Origin: an uncultured Erysipelotrichaceae bacterium | GTDB taxonomy: Bacteria; Bacillota_I; Bacilli_A; RFN20; CAG-826 | Length of the DNA stretch: 64,000 bases | Assembly: GCA_900314865.1 (NCBI GenBank) | Contig: OMWW01000001.1 | Span: 127,457 to 191,456 of the forward strand | Direction of reading: 5' to 3' | Part shown: positions 1 through 9,054 of the stretch, in pieces | Position numbering within the stretch: position 1 is the first letter of the stretch | How the letters are laid out: each line of letters starts with the position of its first letter | The notes under the pieces: generated by a model | Database searches by the model: none | The model's input: only the letters and a program-made list of their open reading frames with translations | What the model was told of the DNA's origin: nothing | Position numbers and translations under genes: made by a program

Positions 1-1
1 G

Positions 2-379
2 ATGGTCAATGTCATGGTGCTTTCAAAAAAAGAAATCAAAGCTCAACTCATTGATGAATGGAAAAACATCAAAAGATTATCCACTCATCCTTTATTAGGC
101 AAGGCCGCAACTCTATTACTCGATGGCCGTCCCCTTGTCGCCTCTAACAATATGGTGGTCCTAACTTATGAACTTCCAAAACTCGTTGAAAAAATAAACC
201 TTAAGGACGCGCAGGTTGAACTACAAACTGTCATTGATCAGATTTTTAAGAAAAAGATGTTTGTTTACGGAGTGAGTAGAAAAAGATCAATCGATCTTCA
301 ATCCTTATATATGAACCTTTTACAAATTGGCAAATTGCCAAAAGCGAAAGATGTGAATATTGAATTCATAGGAGAATAA
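2..379 (+). CDS. dnaX: DNA polymerase III gamma/tau subunit, C-terminal end (partial)
   Basis: The reading frame is open from the window edge, so only the last roughly 125 residues of the clamp-loader subunit are present. The P-loop ATPase and zinc-binding domains lie upstream of the window. The visible part is a small alpha/beta domain that fits the poorly conserved C-terminal domain of DnaX. The assignment rests mainly on position: this gene is followed four bases later by ebfC and then recR, the order seen in most Firmicutes. DnaX loads the beta clamp together with delta and the delta-prime subunit encoded by holB further along this operon. The methionine at base 2 is unlikely to be the true start. 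Confidence 0.8.
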   Translation: MVNVMVLSKKEIKAQLIDEWKNIKRLSTHPLLGKAATLLLDGRPLVASNNMVVLTYELPKLVEKINLKDAQVELQTVIDQIFKKKMFVYGVSRKRSIDLQSLYMNLLQIGKLPKAKDVNIEFIGE

Positions 380-383
380 AAAC

Positions 384-686
384 ATGAACATGCAACAAAT
401 GATGATTCAAGCCCAAAAAATGCAAAGAGAACTTCAAAAAGCAAGAGAGGCCTTGAACGCTAAAGAATTTAAAATCAGCAAAGCTGGTTTAGTGGAAATT
501 GTTGTCTTTGGTAGCAAAGAAATCAAATCAATCAACATTGAGCCAGACGGATTTGAAGCTGACAACAAAGAAATGGTGGAAGAATTAATCGTTTCTGGTT
601 TAAACGAACTCTTTGAACAAATCGATGAAGAAGCCGATGCGATTGAAGAAAAGATTACCGGTCGAGTTGGCGGTATTGGATTTTAA
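384..686 (+). CDS. ebfC: YbaB/EbfC family nucleoid-associated protein
   Basis: A 100-residue protein with the YbaB pattern: an N-terminal amphipathic helix rich in Gln, Met and Lys (MQQMMIQAQKMQRELQKA), a central beta sheet and an acidic C-terminal helix ending in GRVGGIGF. Members form tweezer-like dimers that bind DNA and often act with RecR. Length and start are normal for the family. It sits between dnaX and recR with gaps of only a few bases, so co-transcription and coupled translation are likely. Confidence 0.93.
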   Translation: MNMQQMMIQAQKMQRELQKAREALNAKEFKISKAGLVEIVVFGSKEIKSINIEPDGFEADNKEMVEELIVSGLNELFEQIDEEADAIEEKITGRVGGIGF

Positions 687-688
687 TC

Positions 689-1285
689 ATGGATAATCTT
701 AAGTCTTTAGACAATCTAATTGAGAACCTCTATAAATTACCAGGTGTTGGTAAAAAGAGTGCAGAACGTATGGCGTTTTCTCTTTTAGAATTCCCTCAAG
801 AAGACTTAGATGAAATTGCTAACGCTATAAGCGAACTCAAGAAGAAAATTCACTTCTGCCCAATATGCGGAATGATTACAGATATTGATGGCTGCTATAT
901 CTGTGATGATAAAAATAGAGAAGAAGACACCATTATGGTGGTTTGTTTCCCTAAAGATGTTTTATCAATTGAAAGAAGTGGTGCCTTCCATGGACAATAT
1001 CATGTTTTAAATGGAGAAATCTCCTTATCCAAAGGTATGGATGTTTCTTCTTTAAACATCGATTCTCTTCTTGATAGAGTGGAAAAAGGTAATTTCAAAG
1101 AAATTATTCTAGCTACCAATCCAACTGTGGATGGTGAAACCACTGCAGCCTATTTAAATAAACTCTTAGAAAAATATAACGTCAATGTAACGCGACTTGC
1201 CTATGGCCTTCAAATTGGTGGTAATCTCGACTATGTCGATCCACTTACTTTATCTAAAGCTCTTGAAGGCAGACACAAGATTTAA
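689..1285 (+). CDS. recR: Recombination mediator RecR
   Basis: A 198-residue protein of normal RecR length. It has the N-terminal helix-hairpin-helix (LYKLPGVGKKSAERMAF, about residues 14-30), a four-cysteine zinc finger (CPICGM then CYICDD, about residues 57-75) and a TOPRIM domain with the FPKDVLSIERSGAFHGQYHV segment. RecR works with RecO and RecF to load RecA on gapped single-stranded DNA. The start codon lies two bases after the ebfC stop, so it is part of the dnaX operon. Confidence 0.97.
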   Translation: MDNLKSLDNLIENLYKLPGVGKKSAERMAFSLLEFPQEDLDEIANAISELKKKIHFCPICGMITDIDGCYICDDKNREEDTIMVVCFPKDVLSIERSGAFHGQYHVLNGEISLSKGMDVSSLNIDSLLDRVEKGNFKEIILATNPTVDGETTAAYLNKLLEKYNVNVTRLAYGLQIGGNLDYVDPLTLSKALEGRHKI

Positions 1286-1296
1286 GGAGATACTTT

Positions 1297-1917
1297 ATGT
1301 TTATTACACTTGAAGGACCAGAAGGATCAGGAAAAACTACTGCTGTTGAAGCTGCTGTTAAAGCATTACAAGACAAAGGTTATCAAATTGTTAGAACAAG
1401 AGAACCAGGTGGAACTCCTATCTCCGAAGAAATCCGCAACGTTATTCTTGATAAGAAAAATACTGCTATGGATCCAAGAACTGAAGCACTCCTTTACGCA
1501 GCTAGTAGACGTCAACACTTAGTGGAAAAAGTTTGGCCTGCTCTTAAGGAAGGCAAAATTGTTATTTGTGATCGTTATTTAGACTCCTCTTTGGCCTATC
1601 AAGGAGGTGCTAGAGGTTTAGGAGTGGATAATGTTTTAAACATTAACCTCTTTGCAACTGAAAATACTTGGCCAGATTTAACTCTTCTTTTTGATATCAA
1701 ACCAGAAGAAGGCTTAAAAAGAATTGCCAGTAACTCATCTAGAGAAGTAAATAGATTAGATTTAGAGAAAATCGAATTCCATAATAAAGTTAGAGAAACA
1801 TTTCTCATGTTAGCAAAGCGTTATCCAGATAGATTTGTGATTATCGACGCTTCTAAGAGTAGAGAAGAAGTCGCGAAAGCGACACTTGACGCAATATTAA
1901 ATAGACTATGCAAATAG
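1297..1917 (+). CDS. tmk: Thymidylate kinase
   Basis: A 206-residue cytoplasmic dTMP kinase that makes dTDP for DNA synthesis. The P-loop GPEGSGKTTA is at residues 7-16, the DR(Y/H) motif appears as CDRYLDSSLAYQG near residue 91, and REPGGT is present near residue 36. A good ribosome binding site (AAGGAGA) precedes the ATG. Its end overlaps the start of holB by 10 bases, implying translational coupling. Confidence 0.97.
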   Translation: MFITLEGPEGSGKTTAVEAAVKALQDKGYQIVRTREPGGTPISEEIRNVILDKKNTAMDPRTEALLYAASRRQHLVEKVWPALKEGKIVICDRYLDSSLAYQGGARGLGVDNVLNINLFATENTWPDLTLLFDIKPEEGLKRIASNSSREVNRLDLEKIEFHNKVRETFLMLAKRYPDRFVIIDASKSREEVAKATLDAILNRLCK

Positions 1918-2900
1918 GGAAATACCTTAAAGAGAACCAACCAATTGTCTATCAGACCTTTTTAAATTCTTTACAGAGTCACACTCTTTCCCATGCCTAT
2001 TTAATTGTTGGAAACCCAGGAACTCCATTATTTGAAAGCGCTGAATATCTTGCTAAATCAATATTATGTGATGATCCTTCCCCACTCGCATGTGACAATT
2101 GCATTACTTGTTTAAGAATTGAAAGCGATAACTATCCTGATATCATCAAACTTGATGGTGCTAAAGGCACTATTAAAAAAGAAGATGTCTTAAATATCGA
2201 ATCTAGATTTGAAAAAACCGCCTTTGAGACTAAAGGGATTATGATTTATATCATTAATCTTGTTGAGAATATGACTATTGAAGCCGTAAACTCAATGCTC
2301 AAATTCCTTGAAGAACCTGATAGTGAAGTATACGCTTTCTTAACCACCAACAACGTTAATAATGTTCTTCCTACTATCGTCAGTAGATGTCAAACACTTA
2401 ACTTCAAAAGTGTTCCACGTAAAAGAGTGATTGAGGAATCACTTGAAATGATGATTGATCAAGAAGATGCAGAACTGCTCTCTTATTTCTATAATGACGC
2501 TGTACTTATTGATGAATTCATTAAAAATGAGGAAGAAAGTAGTAATTACTTTGAAGCTAAAAAAGCTTTAAAGGGATTAATTGATATTATGGAAGTTGGT
2601 AACTATAAGGATGTTATCTACTATTCCCAAAAAACAATTGTTCCAATGATAAAGACTAAAGAAGAATTAAGATTCTTTGTCGATTTATTATCAGAAGTAT
2701 ACGAAGATATACTCAACATCAAATCAAATCGTGAAATTAGTTTAAAGAGTTATGATACAATACTCACTAATCTCGTAGATAAACTTCCTCATATTGAAGA
2801 CTCACTTGTGGAAGTATTAAAAACTAGAAACATTGTTAACTTAAATGTCAACATTGGTCTACTTATCGACCACCTCATATACAAACTCGTAAAGGAGTAA
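1908..2900 (+). CDS. holB: DNA polymerase III delta-prime subunit
   Basis: A 330-residue clamp-loader subunit. The Walker A region is degenerate (VGNPGTPLFES, no GKT), as expected for delta-prime, which does not hydrolyse ATP. A zinc-binding cluster of four cysteines (CDDPSPLACDNCITC) follows near residues 54-68. The SRC motif appears as IVSRCQTLNF, which supplies the arginine finger to neighbouring DnaX subunits. It starts inside tmk, and ricT follows 4 bases after its stop. Confidence 0.92.
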   Translation: MQIGKYLKENQPIVYQTFLNSLQSHTLSHAYLIVGNPGTPLFESAEYLAKSILCDDPSPLACDNCITCLRIESDNYPDIIKLDGAKGTIKKEDVLNIESRFEKTAFETKGIMIYIINLVENMTIEAVNSMLKFLEEPDSEVYAFLTTNNVNNVLPTIVSRCQTLNFKSVPRKRVIEESLEMMIDQEDAELLSYFYNDAVLIDEFIKNEEESSNYFEAKKALKGLIDIMEVGNYKDVIYYSQKTIVPMIKTKEELRFFVDLLSEVYEDILNIKSNREISLKSYDTILTNLVDKLPHIEDSLVEVLKTRNIVNLNVNIGLLIDHLIYKLVKE

Positions 2901-2904
2901 ATTC

Positions 2905-3765
2905 ATGGAAGAAAATAACTTAGTAAATAAATATTCAAATTATGTTGGAGTGAGGTTCCATTATTCCACTCATGCATACTTTTTTGGCTATAAAGATTTA
3001 GATATTAAAAAGGGTGAAAAAGTAGTCGTAGAAACCACACATGGACCAGAGCTTGGAGAGGTATTTTTCGACCCAATTACTATTGAACAATATCATTCAG
3101 TTTTAGAGCTAAAACCGATTTTAAGAAAGGCCACTGATGTTGACCTCAAATTACACGAAATTAACTTAAAAGACGCAGATTTTGCCCTAGAAATATGCAA
3201 AAATGAGGTAAAAAAGTTAGGAATTGAAATGAATTTAATCTCCTGTGAATACACACTTGATAAGAGCAAAGTTATCTTCTCATATGTTGCTGATGAAAGA
3301 GTGGATTTCCGTGAACTATTAAAGGTCCTTGCAAGTCGACTTCATACCCGTATCGAACTACGTCAAATTGGTAGTAGAGATAAGGCCAAACTCGTTGGTG
3401 GTATAGGTATGTGTGGACTTCCGCTTTGTTGCGCCACTTTCCTTAATGAATTCGATGGCATTTCCATCAATAGAGCGAAGAACCAAATGCTCGCTATTAA
3501 CATTCCAAAACTTTCTGGTCACTGCGGTAAACTTCTTTGCTGTTTGAAATATGAAGATGAAGCCTATAGCGAACTTAAAAAAGATTTTCCACCAATTGGA
3601 TTCAAAGTGTTCATTGATAAAATTGAATATACAGTCACAACCATCAATGTTGTTTCCAAAATGGTGAAAATTGATAATGAGGAAGACACCAAATTCCTTT
3701 CTTTAGAAGAATTCAAGAAACAAACAGGGTTTAGACCAAGACCAAACAAAGATGAAAAGAATTAA
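2905..3765 (+). CDS. ricT: RicT (YaaT), PSP1-domain iron-sulfur protein
   Basis: A 286-residue PSP1 C-terminal domain protein. The diagnostic cysteine-rich segment GMCGLPLCC then HCGKLLCC is present about two thirds along. In Bacillus subtilis RicT forms the Y-complex with RicA and RicF, carries [4Fe-4S] clusters and helps RNase Y mature mRNAs, and it is encoded between holB and rsmI as here. The gene overlaps rsmI by 14 bases. Function is taken from the family. Confidence 0.93.
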   Translation: MEENNLVNKYSNYVGVRFHYSTHAYFFGYKDLDIKKGEKVVVETTHGPELGEVFFDPITIEQYHSVLELKPILRKATDVDLKLHEINLKDADFALEICKNEVKKLGIEMNLISCEYTLDKSKVIFSYVADERVDFRELLKVLASRLHTRIELRQIGSRDKAKLVGGIGMCGLPLCCATFLNEFDGISINRAKNQMLAINIPKLSGHCGKLLCCLKYEDEAYSELKKDFPPIGFKVFIDKIEYTVTTINVVSKMVKIDNEEDTKFLSLEEFKKQTGFRPRPNKDEKN

Positions 3766-4600
3766 ATCTTTTGATAAAAACTCTAAAATCTTATATCTCA
3801 TTGCAACTCCTATAGGAAATTTAGGAGAGTTTTCATCACGCGCCATTGAAGTGATTAATGGAATGGATTTAATTGCTGCAGAAGATACAAGAAACACTTT
3901 GGATTTATTACGTAAGTTTAATATCTCTAAACCTACCATCTCTTTAAGAGAACATAATGAAATAGAAGCTTCTCATAAACTTATTGAAGAAATTAATAAA
4001 GGCAAGAAAGTTGCCTACATGAGTGACGCTGGTTATCCAGGAATCTCTGATCCTGGTTATTTACTGTGTAAATTATGTGTCGAAAACGATATAGCGGTTT
4101 CAGTAGTCTCTGGTGGATGTGCTTTTATTAATGCTTTAACAAGCTCTTCAATTGATACAACTCATTTCTATTTCCATGGTTTCTTATCTAGTAAACCAGT
4201 TGAGGCTAAAAATGAATTAGAAGAACTTAAAGGCAAAAAAGAAACTCTTATTTTCTACGAAAGTCCTCATCGTATTGAGCAAACATTAAAACTACTTTTA
4301 GAAATACTAGGAGATCGCTTTATTTCACTTCAAAGAGAACTTACCAAAATTAACGAAGAAAAGCTTTATGGGAAAATTTCTGAAGTTTTATCCGTTGATA
4401 TGTCTTCTTTAAAAGGCGAAATGGTAATCATTGTCTCTGGTAATGACTCAAAAGAAGAATTTAGCGACACCGAAATAGTGGAAAAAGTTAACTTCTTTAT
4501 AAATAAAGGTATGAGCAAAAAAGATGCGATTGAAACCGTATCAGAAGTGTTTAAAATTCGTAAGAATCACATTAAAGAAATAATCAAATTAAAAATTTAG
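3752..4600 (+). CDS. rsmI: 16S rRNA 2'-O-ribose C1402 methyltransferase RsmI
   Basis: A 282-residue tetrapyrrole-methylase-fold enzyme. The signature LIATPIGNLGEFSSRA is at about residues 16-31, followed by AAEDTRNT, YMSDAGYPGISDPG and FYESPHRI, all hallmarks of RsmI. It uses SAM to methylate the ribose of C1402 in the decoding centre. It is the last gene of the dnaX-type operon; an intrinsic terminator follows the stop. Confidence 0.96.
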   Translation: MKRIKSFDKNSKILYLIATPIGNLGEFSSRAIEVINGMDLIAAEDTRNTLDLLRKFNISKPTISLREHNEIEASHKLIEEINKGKKVAYMSDAGYPGISDPGYLLCKLCVENDIAVSVVSGGCAFINALTSSSIDTTHFYFHGFLSSKPVEAKNELEELKGKKETLIFYESPHRIEQTLKLLLEILGDRFISLQRELTKINEEKLYGKISEVLSVDMSSLKGEMVIIVSGNDSKEEFSDTEIVEKVNFFINKGMSKKDAIETVSEVFKIRKNHIKEIIKLKI

Positions 4601-4616
4601 TTGAATTAATATCAAG

Positions 4617-4644
4617 TCTTTTCTTAAAATAGAAAAGATTTTTT
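4617..4644 (+). terminator. Intrinsic terminator after rsmI
   Basis: An 8-bp stem (TCTTTTCT with AGAAAAGA) with a 6-nt loop is followed by a run of T. It lies between rsmI and typA and separates the two transcription units. The stem is AT-rich, so termination may be partial. Confidence 0.7.
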
Positions 4645-4660
4645 ATTAGGAGGATTAAAG

Positions 4661-6496
4661 ATGGAAGTTAGAAATATTGCAATTATCGCTCACGTTGACC
4701 ATGGTAAAACAACTTTAGTCGACCAATTATTAAAATCTTCCTCCACATTCAGAAGTAACGAAGAATTATCAGACCGTGCGATGGACTCAAACGACATCGA
4801 ACGTGAAAGAGGAATCACAATTTTAGCTAAGACTACCTCTATTACCTATCATGATACAAAAATCAATATCTTAGACACTCCAGGTCACGCTGACTTTGGT
4901 GGTGAAGTTGAACGTATTATGAACATGGTGGATGGTTGTTTACTTTTAGTAGATGCTTTTGAAGGCACCATGCCTCAAACAAGATTTGTCTTAAAGAAAG
5001 CATTAGAAGCACACGTTAAACCAATCGTTGTGATCAATAAAATTGATAGAGCGAACATCGATGTTGAAAGAACGTTAGACGAAGTCCTTAATTTGTTTAT
5101 TGAATTAGGCGCTCCAGATGAATTCCTAGATTTCAAAACCGTTTATACAAGTGCATTAAAAGGAACCTCTTCATACTCAAGTGATCCAAAAGATCAAGTT
5201 GAAGGCATGGATGCAGTTTTACAAACTATTATTGATCAAATACCTGCTCCAAGTATGGACAAAGAAGGACCATTACAACTTCAAGTTGCCTTATTAGACT
5301 ATAATGATTTCGTTGGTCGTATTGGTATTGGCACTATTAAAAGAGGAACCATCAAAGTTAACGATAACGTGACAGTAAGCCGCTTAAATGGCTCAACTAC
5401 CAACTTTAGAGTTCTTAAACTTTTAGGTTTCCAAGGACTTAAAAGATTAGAAATTGAAGAAGCTCATGCGGGTGATATTGTCGCTGTTGCTGGTTTAGCG
5501 GATATTAATGTTGGAGAAACCATCTGTCAATTTGGGCATGTTGATCCTCTACCATTAATTAGACTAGATGAACCAACCTTACAAATGACTTTCGGTACTA
5601 ATTCTTCTCCATTAAGTGGAAGAGACGGAAAACTTCTCACTGCTCGTAAGATCGAAGAAAGATTGTTTAGAGAAACCCAAAAGGATGTCGCTTTAAGAGT
5701 AGAACGTATCATCAACACTGAAAGTTGGATTGTTTCTGGTAGAGGCGAATTACACCTTTCAATTTTAATTGAAAATATGAGAAGAGAAGGCTTCGAACTT
5801 GAAGTCAGTAAACCACAAGTTATCATAAAAGAAATCAATGGTGTGAAATCAGAACCATATGAAGATTTAATGATTGATGTTCCTAATGAATATGTTGGTG
5901 ACATCATGGTGACAATCGGAGAACGTGGTGGAGAACTTGTTAACATGGATCCAAAAGAGACAGTGACAATTCTTAATTATGTTATTCCTAGCCGTGGATT
6001 ACTTGGCTATATGACTAACTTTATGACATTAACCAAAGGTTATGGTATTCTCTCTCACACTTACAAAGAATATCGTCCATGTACCACAAGTAATATTGGT
6101 GAAAGAAACATTGGTGTTCTTGTTTCTGTAGAAGGTGGGCAAGCCACCCCATACGCAATTGAACATACTGAAGAAAGAGGAACAATGTTTATTGCTCCTG
6201 GAACTGAAGTTTATGAAGGTATGATTGTTGGTGAACACCGTTACGATTTCGATTTAGCAGTTAACGTTACCCAAAAGAAAAACCTAAGTAACGTTAGAAG
6301 TTCCACTAAAGACAATACAGTGGTTTTAAAAACGCCAAGAAAGTTATCCTTAGAAGCTTGTCTAGATTATATTAATTCTGATGAACTTGTAGAGATTACT
6401 CCAACTACATATAGAATGCGTAAAAAGATCTTAAACACTGCTGAAAGAAAGAAATATGAAGCACATGTAAAACGTGCCCAAGAAGTAGAAGAATAA
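4661..6496 (+). CDS. typA: Ribosome-associated GTPase TypA/BipA
   Basis: A 611-residue translational GTPase of normal length. The G1 motif AHVDHGKTT is at residues 10-18, RGITI is the switch I/G2 region, DTPGHADF is G3 and NKIDR is G4. Elongation-factor-like domains II, III and V follow, then the BipA-specific C-terminal domain. It binds ribosomes and supports large-subunit assembly under stress. The start is supported by AGGAGG about 10 bases upstream. It forms its own unit between two terminators. Confidence 0.97.
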   Translation: MEVRNIAIIAHVDHGKTTLVDQLLKSSSTFRSNEELSDRAMDSNDIERERGITILAKTTSITYHDTKINILDTPGHADFGGEVERIMNMVDGCLLLVDAFEGTMPQTRFVLKKALEAHVKPIVVINKIDRANIDVERTLDEVLNLFIELGAPDEFLDFKTVYTSALKGTSSYSSDPKDQVEGMDAVLQTIIDQIPAPSMDKEGPLQLQVALLDYNDFVGRIGIGTIKRGTIKVNDNVTVSRLNGSTTNFRVLKLLGFQGLKRLEIEEAHAGDIVAVAGLADINVGETICQFGHVDPLPLIRLDEPTLQMTFGTNSSPLSGRDGKLLTARKIEERLFRETQKDVALRVERIINTESWIVSGRGELHLSILIENMRREGFELEVSKPQVIIKEINGVKSEPYEDLMIDVPNEYVGDIMVTIGERGGELVNMDPKETVTILNYVIPSRGLLGYMTNFMTLTKGYGILSHTYKEYRPCTTSNIGERNIGVLVSVEGGQATPYAIEHTEERGTMFIAPGTEVYEGMIVGEHRYDFDLAVNVTQKKNLSNVRSSTKDNTVVLKTPRKLSLEACLDYINSDELVEITPTTYRMRKKILNTAERKKYEAHVKRAQEVEE

Positions 6497-6512
6497 GCTA
6501 ATTACGCGAAAG

Positions 6513-6543
6513 AAAAGCGATGGATTTGATTTCCATCGCTTTT
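6513..6543. terminator. Bidirectional intrinsic terminator between typA and the DUF2188 gene
   Basis: A perfect 12-bp stem (AAAAGCGATGGA with TCCATCGCTTTT) with a 7-nt loop. It has T-rich flanks in both directions and sits between convergent genes, so it can serve both. Confidence 0.9.
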
Positions 6544-6554
6544 ATTTGGCTTAA

Positions 6555-6935
6555 TTATCTCTTCTTTTGGATACGGCCTTTATTCGCACCTTTGGAGTTG
6601 TGAATTAAGACTGAACCATCTTGATTGGCGGCCATTTTCTTTGAGTATTCTAAGGCCTCTTTTTGAGTATCAAATAATTTGATTGCCTTTTGGCCTCCAG
6701 CAAATTTAACTTCCCATTTGCCATCATCTCTCTTAACGAGGTGATAAGTTCTGAAGTTAACTTCTTCTTTCTTTGCTGGTTTCTTGGCTGGAGCTGGCTT
6801 TTTAGCAGCAGGTTTCTTTGCAGGTGCTGGTTTCTTGGCTGGCGCAGATTTCTTTTCTGGAGCCGCCTTCTTATCAGGAACTGCTTTTTTTACTGCTGGT
6901 TTTTTTCCAGCTGGAGTTGCTTTTTTAACTGCCAT
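6555..6935 (-). CDS. DUF2188 protein with histone-H1-like Lys/Ala/Pro tail
   Basis: A 126-residue basic protein in two parts. Residues 1-55 are a low-complexity tail of repeated KKPA/AKKPAP units, like the tails of histone H1 and bacterial Hc1-type proteins. Residues 58-126 fit DUF2188: YHLVKRDDGKWEVKFAGGQKA, then FDTQKEALEYSKKMA and GSVLIHNSKG. The tail strongly suggests nucleic-acid binding, perhaps as a nucleoid protein, but this is inference. The start has a GGGGAA-type ribosome binding site about 10 bases upstream. The gene stands alone and converges on typA. Confidence 0.85.
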   Translation of the reverse strand: MAVKKATPAGKKPAVKKAVPDKKAAPEKKSAPAKKPAPAKKPAAKKPAPAKKPAKKEEVNFRTYHLVKRDDGKWEVKFAGGQKAIKLFDTQKEALEYSKKMAANQDGSVLIHNSKGANKGRIQKKR

Positions 6936-6999
6936 AATAATATTCCCCTCTAAAGTTTTTATATGATAATTATATTCATTTTTTCTATGAATGTAATAT

Positions 7000-8637
7000 C
7001 TAACCTATTTTCTTTTTCTTTTTGTGGATTATAGAAGCGAACAATAACGCTAATAAACCCACCCCAGCAATGCTAAATAAAATAATGCTGGTTGTTTCAA
7101 TATTACCCTTACAACCTCCACTTGAACTACCATTATCTGTAGGAGTGCTTGGAGGTGTAGGTGGGGTAACTGGTTCTTCTTCCTCTTCTTCAATAACTTT
7201 CACATTGAAAGAAGTTTGTACTGAAACATTTTTCTCAGCATATCTCACAGTTACTTTAATCTTATCCCCAGCGGTTAAGAATTTGGTTGGAGACAAGGTA
7301 ACTTTTTCAGTTACGTCTTGTGTGCTTTGATCGCTATAACAGGCGGACACTTTTAAGCCGGCTGTATTTAATTCTTCCCCAACATAATATGTTGTCTTGT
7401 TTGGCTTGCTTTCTATAACAAGAGATTCAAGAGTGGCTGGTTCATCAATTGGTACAGGTTCTTCAGTTACTGTTACTGTAAATGTATCGGTCTTAGTGAT
7501 ATCACCTTCGGTATAACTAATTGTAATAGTAATTGTGCCGGTGCTATTTAAAGTGGTTGGTGAAACAGTAACTTTATTAGTTACATATTCATCATCACCC
7601 TCTTCATAATGAGCGGTAACAATCATCCCTGTTAAGTTTAATTCATCGCCGACATAGTATTCGGTTCTACTAGGAAGTGTTGTGACTTCAATAGAAGAAA
7701 GAACTTTATCTTCTTGAACTGGTGGATCAACTGGATCATCGCCACTGGTTTCATAAGTAGTTAAATATTGACTGCTTTTAAATAACACGTTTACGTATTC
7801 AGGATGATCGATAAATGGGTTTCTATTCTTTTGAATAGTACTGACTCTATCGTTAACACCTTTTTCCCAGTCATCTGGTTTGTCTAAATTGTTCCAATAA
7901 GTGAAAAGTTTAATTGCGTAATTAGTTAACCCAAATTGTGAATTAGTGTTACCTGAGAAGATGGATGAACCTCCATCAAGAGTCCAGCCGGATACATCGT
8001 ATTTTAAAATCGCGTATAGTGAACTTCTTGCTAAATCACCTTTAACTTCGTCATTTGGTTCAAAAACGTATCCTGAATATCCCCAAGATGTATCAGCAGA
8101 ACCTGTTATTGAATAGTCGTTAGCGGAACTAAACGTTGGATTGCCTGTGACATATCCATAAGGTTTATTACCTCTTTTTCCATTAACCATCTTATCCGCA
8201 GGAACAACGATATAAGGATCTGAGCCTTGATTATCTTTTGAACCACCCCACCAGGATTTAGGAACGGAATGTTCACGATTATACCACTCGCCTTCAACAT
8301 TTCCACCAGAACCCTTATCTTGGTTAGCAGATGTGAACTTAGAAATATTTGAATAATAATCTTTTATATAACCGTCATCCTTCTTATAAGCAGTTAAATA
8401 TGTCGACCATAAAGCACTATAGCCTCCATCTTTTCCAGGACTAACGATTGTTTTTAAAGCAGACATTAAGTCGGAAGCGTTTCCATCTTTAAAAGCAGAT
8501 TCACATTCACTATAGTCTTTAATATCAATAGCGGCCTTAACCTCTATTTGTTTATTTCTATTAATGCTTAATGCAAAAGAAAATGAAGATATCGCCAAAA
8601 TAGACAATAAAGAAACGCCTAAAACTCTTTTTTTCAT
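7000..8637 (-). CDS. Secreted endonuclease I family nuclease with two Ig-like domains and C-terminal anchor
   Basis: A 545-residue exported protein. The start is taken at the ATG giving MKKRVLGVSLL; the frame also allows an upstream TTG. An N-terminal signal peptide is followed by an endonuclease I (NucM/Bsn-type) domain with the motif NREHSVPKSWWGG (about residue 117) and DPYIVVPADKMVNGKRGN. Two Big_3 Ig-like domains (about 312-390 and 405-485) carry the YYVGDELN pattern. After an acidic Pro-rich linker, the C-terminus has GGCKGNIETTS, one membrane helix and the tail HKKKKK, which looks like a surface-sorting tail. It probably degrades external DNA for nucleotides. Confidence 0.88.
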   Translation of the reverse strand: MKKRVLGVSLLSILAISSFSFALSINRNKQIEVKAAIDIKDYSECESAFKDGNASDLMSALKTIVSPGKDGGYSALWSTYLTAYKKDDGYIKDYYSNISKFTSANQDKGSGGNVEGEWYNREHSVPKSWWGGSKDNQGSDPYIVVPADKMVNGKRGNKPYGYVTGNPTFSSANDYSITGSADTSWGYSGYVFEPNDEVKGDLARSSLYAILKYDVSGWTLDGGSSIFSGNTNSQFGLTNYAIKLFTYWNNLDKPDDWEKGVNDRVSTIQKNRNPFIDHPEYVNVLFKSSQYLTTYETSGDDPVDPPVQEDKVLSSIEVTTLPSRTEYYVGDELNLTGMIVTAHYEEGDDEYVTNKVTVSPTTLNSTGTITITISYTEGDITKTDTFTVTVTEEPVPIDEPATLESLVIESKPNKTTYYVGEELNTAGLKVSACYSDQSTQDVTEKVTLSPTKFLTAGDKIKVTVRYAEKNVSVQTSFNVKVIEEEEEEPVTPPTPPSTPTDNGSSSGGCKGNIETTSIILFSIAGVGLLALLFASIIHKKKKKIG

Positions 8638-8683
8638 AATTTTTACCAACTTAACTTACACTCATTATATATTATGAAAATAA

Positions 8684-8706
8684 AAAGAGAAACAACGTTC
8701 CTCTTT
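8684..8706 (-). terminator. Intrinsic terminator after the PII-like gene
   Basis: Reading the minus strand, AAAGAG and AAC pair with GTT and CTCTTT across one mismatch, followed by TTATTTT. It lies just downstream of the last gene of the DUF1538/PII operon and upstream of the endonuclease gene. Confidence 0.6.
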
Positions 8707-8726
8707 CTACTAGCAATAATTAAGTT

Positions 8727-9050
8727 CTATTCAAGTTTCAAGCCAGAAATGTTATTTACTGGCAAGGAGAAAACGATACCCTGACCAGGAGTATCTAATC
8801 CACATGCTTTGTTGATGGATGAGATAACAGCGTCTCTAATATTTGCATTCACTAAAATGTATAACATTTCTTTTTGAGGAGTAATAACGACATTATATTT
8901 TTTAGCTATATCTTTAGTTCCGCTTCCACGAGCATGAATAATAGTGCCACCTCTAGCGCCAGCTTCTCTAGCTGCGTCCATAACTTGGTCGGAGTGACCT
9001 TCATTAACAATGACAACGATTACTTCATGATTATTATTTTTCTCTGCCAT
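8727..9050 (-). CDS. PII-like regulatory protein
   Basis: A 107-residue protein with the PII (GlnB/GlnK) fold. The clearest match is EAGARGGTIIHARGSGTKD, the PII C-terminal signature region, preceded by a beta strand (EVIVVIVNEGHSDQVMDAA). The usual T-loop tyrosine segment is absent, so uridylylation is unlikely. PII trimers bind ATP/ADP and effectors and regulate transporters and enzymes by contact. It is the third gene of an operon after a DUF1538 membrane protein and another PII-like protein, which are probably its partners. Confidence 0.85.
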   Translation of the reverse strand: MAEKNNNHEVIVVIVNEGHSDQVMDAAREAGARGGTIIHARGSGTKDIAKKYNVVITPQKEMLYILVNANIRDAVISSINKACGLDTPGQGIVFSLPVNNISGLKLE

Positions 9051-9054
9051 AAAA

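Noticed and set aside
6690-6966. Hydrophobic-looking plus-strand ORFs opposite the DUF2188 gene
   Set aside because: They are antisense shadows of the Lys/Ala repeat tail, which reads as Phe/Leu/Gly/Ala on the other strand.
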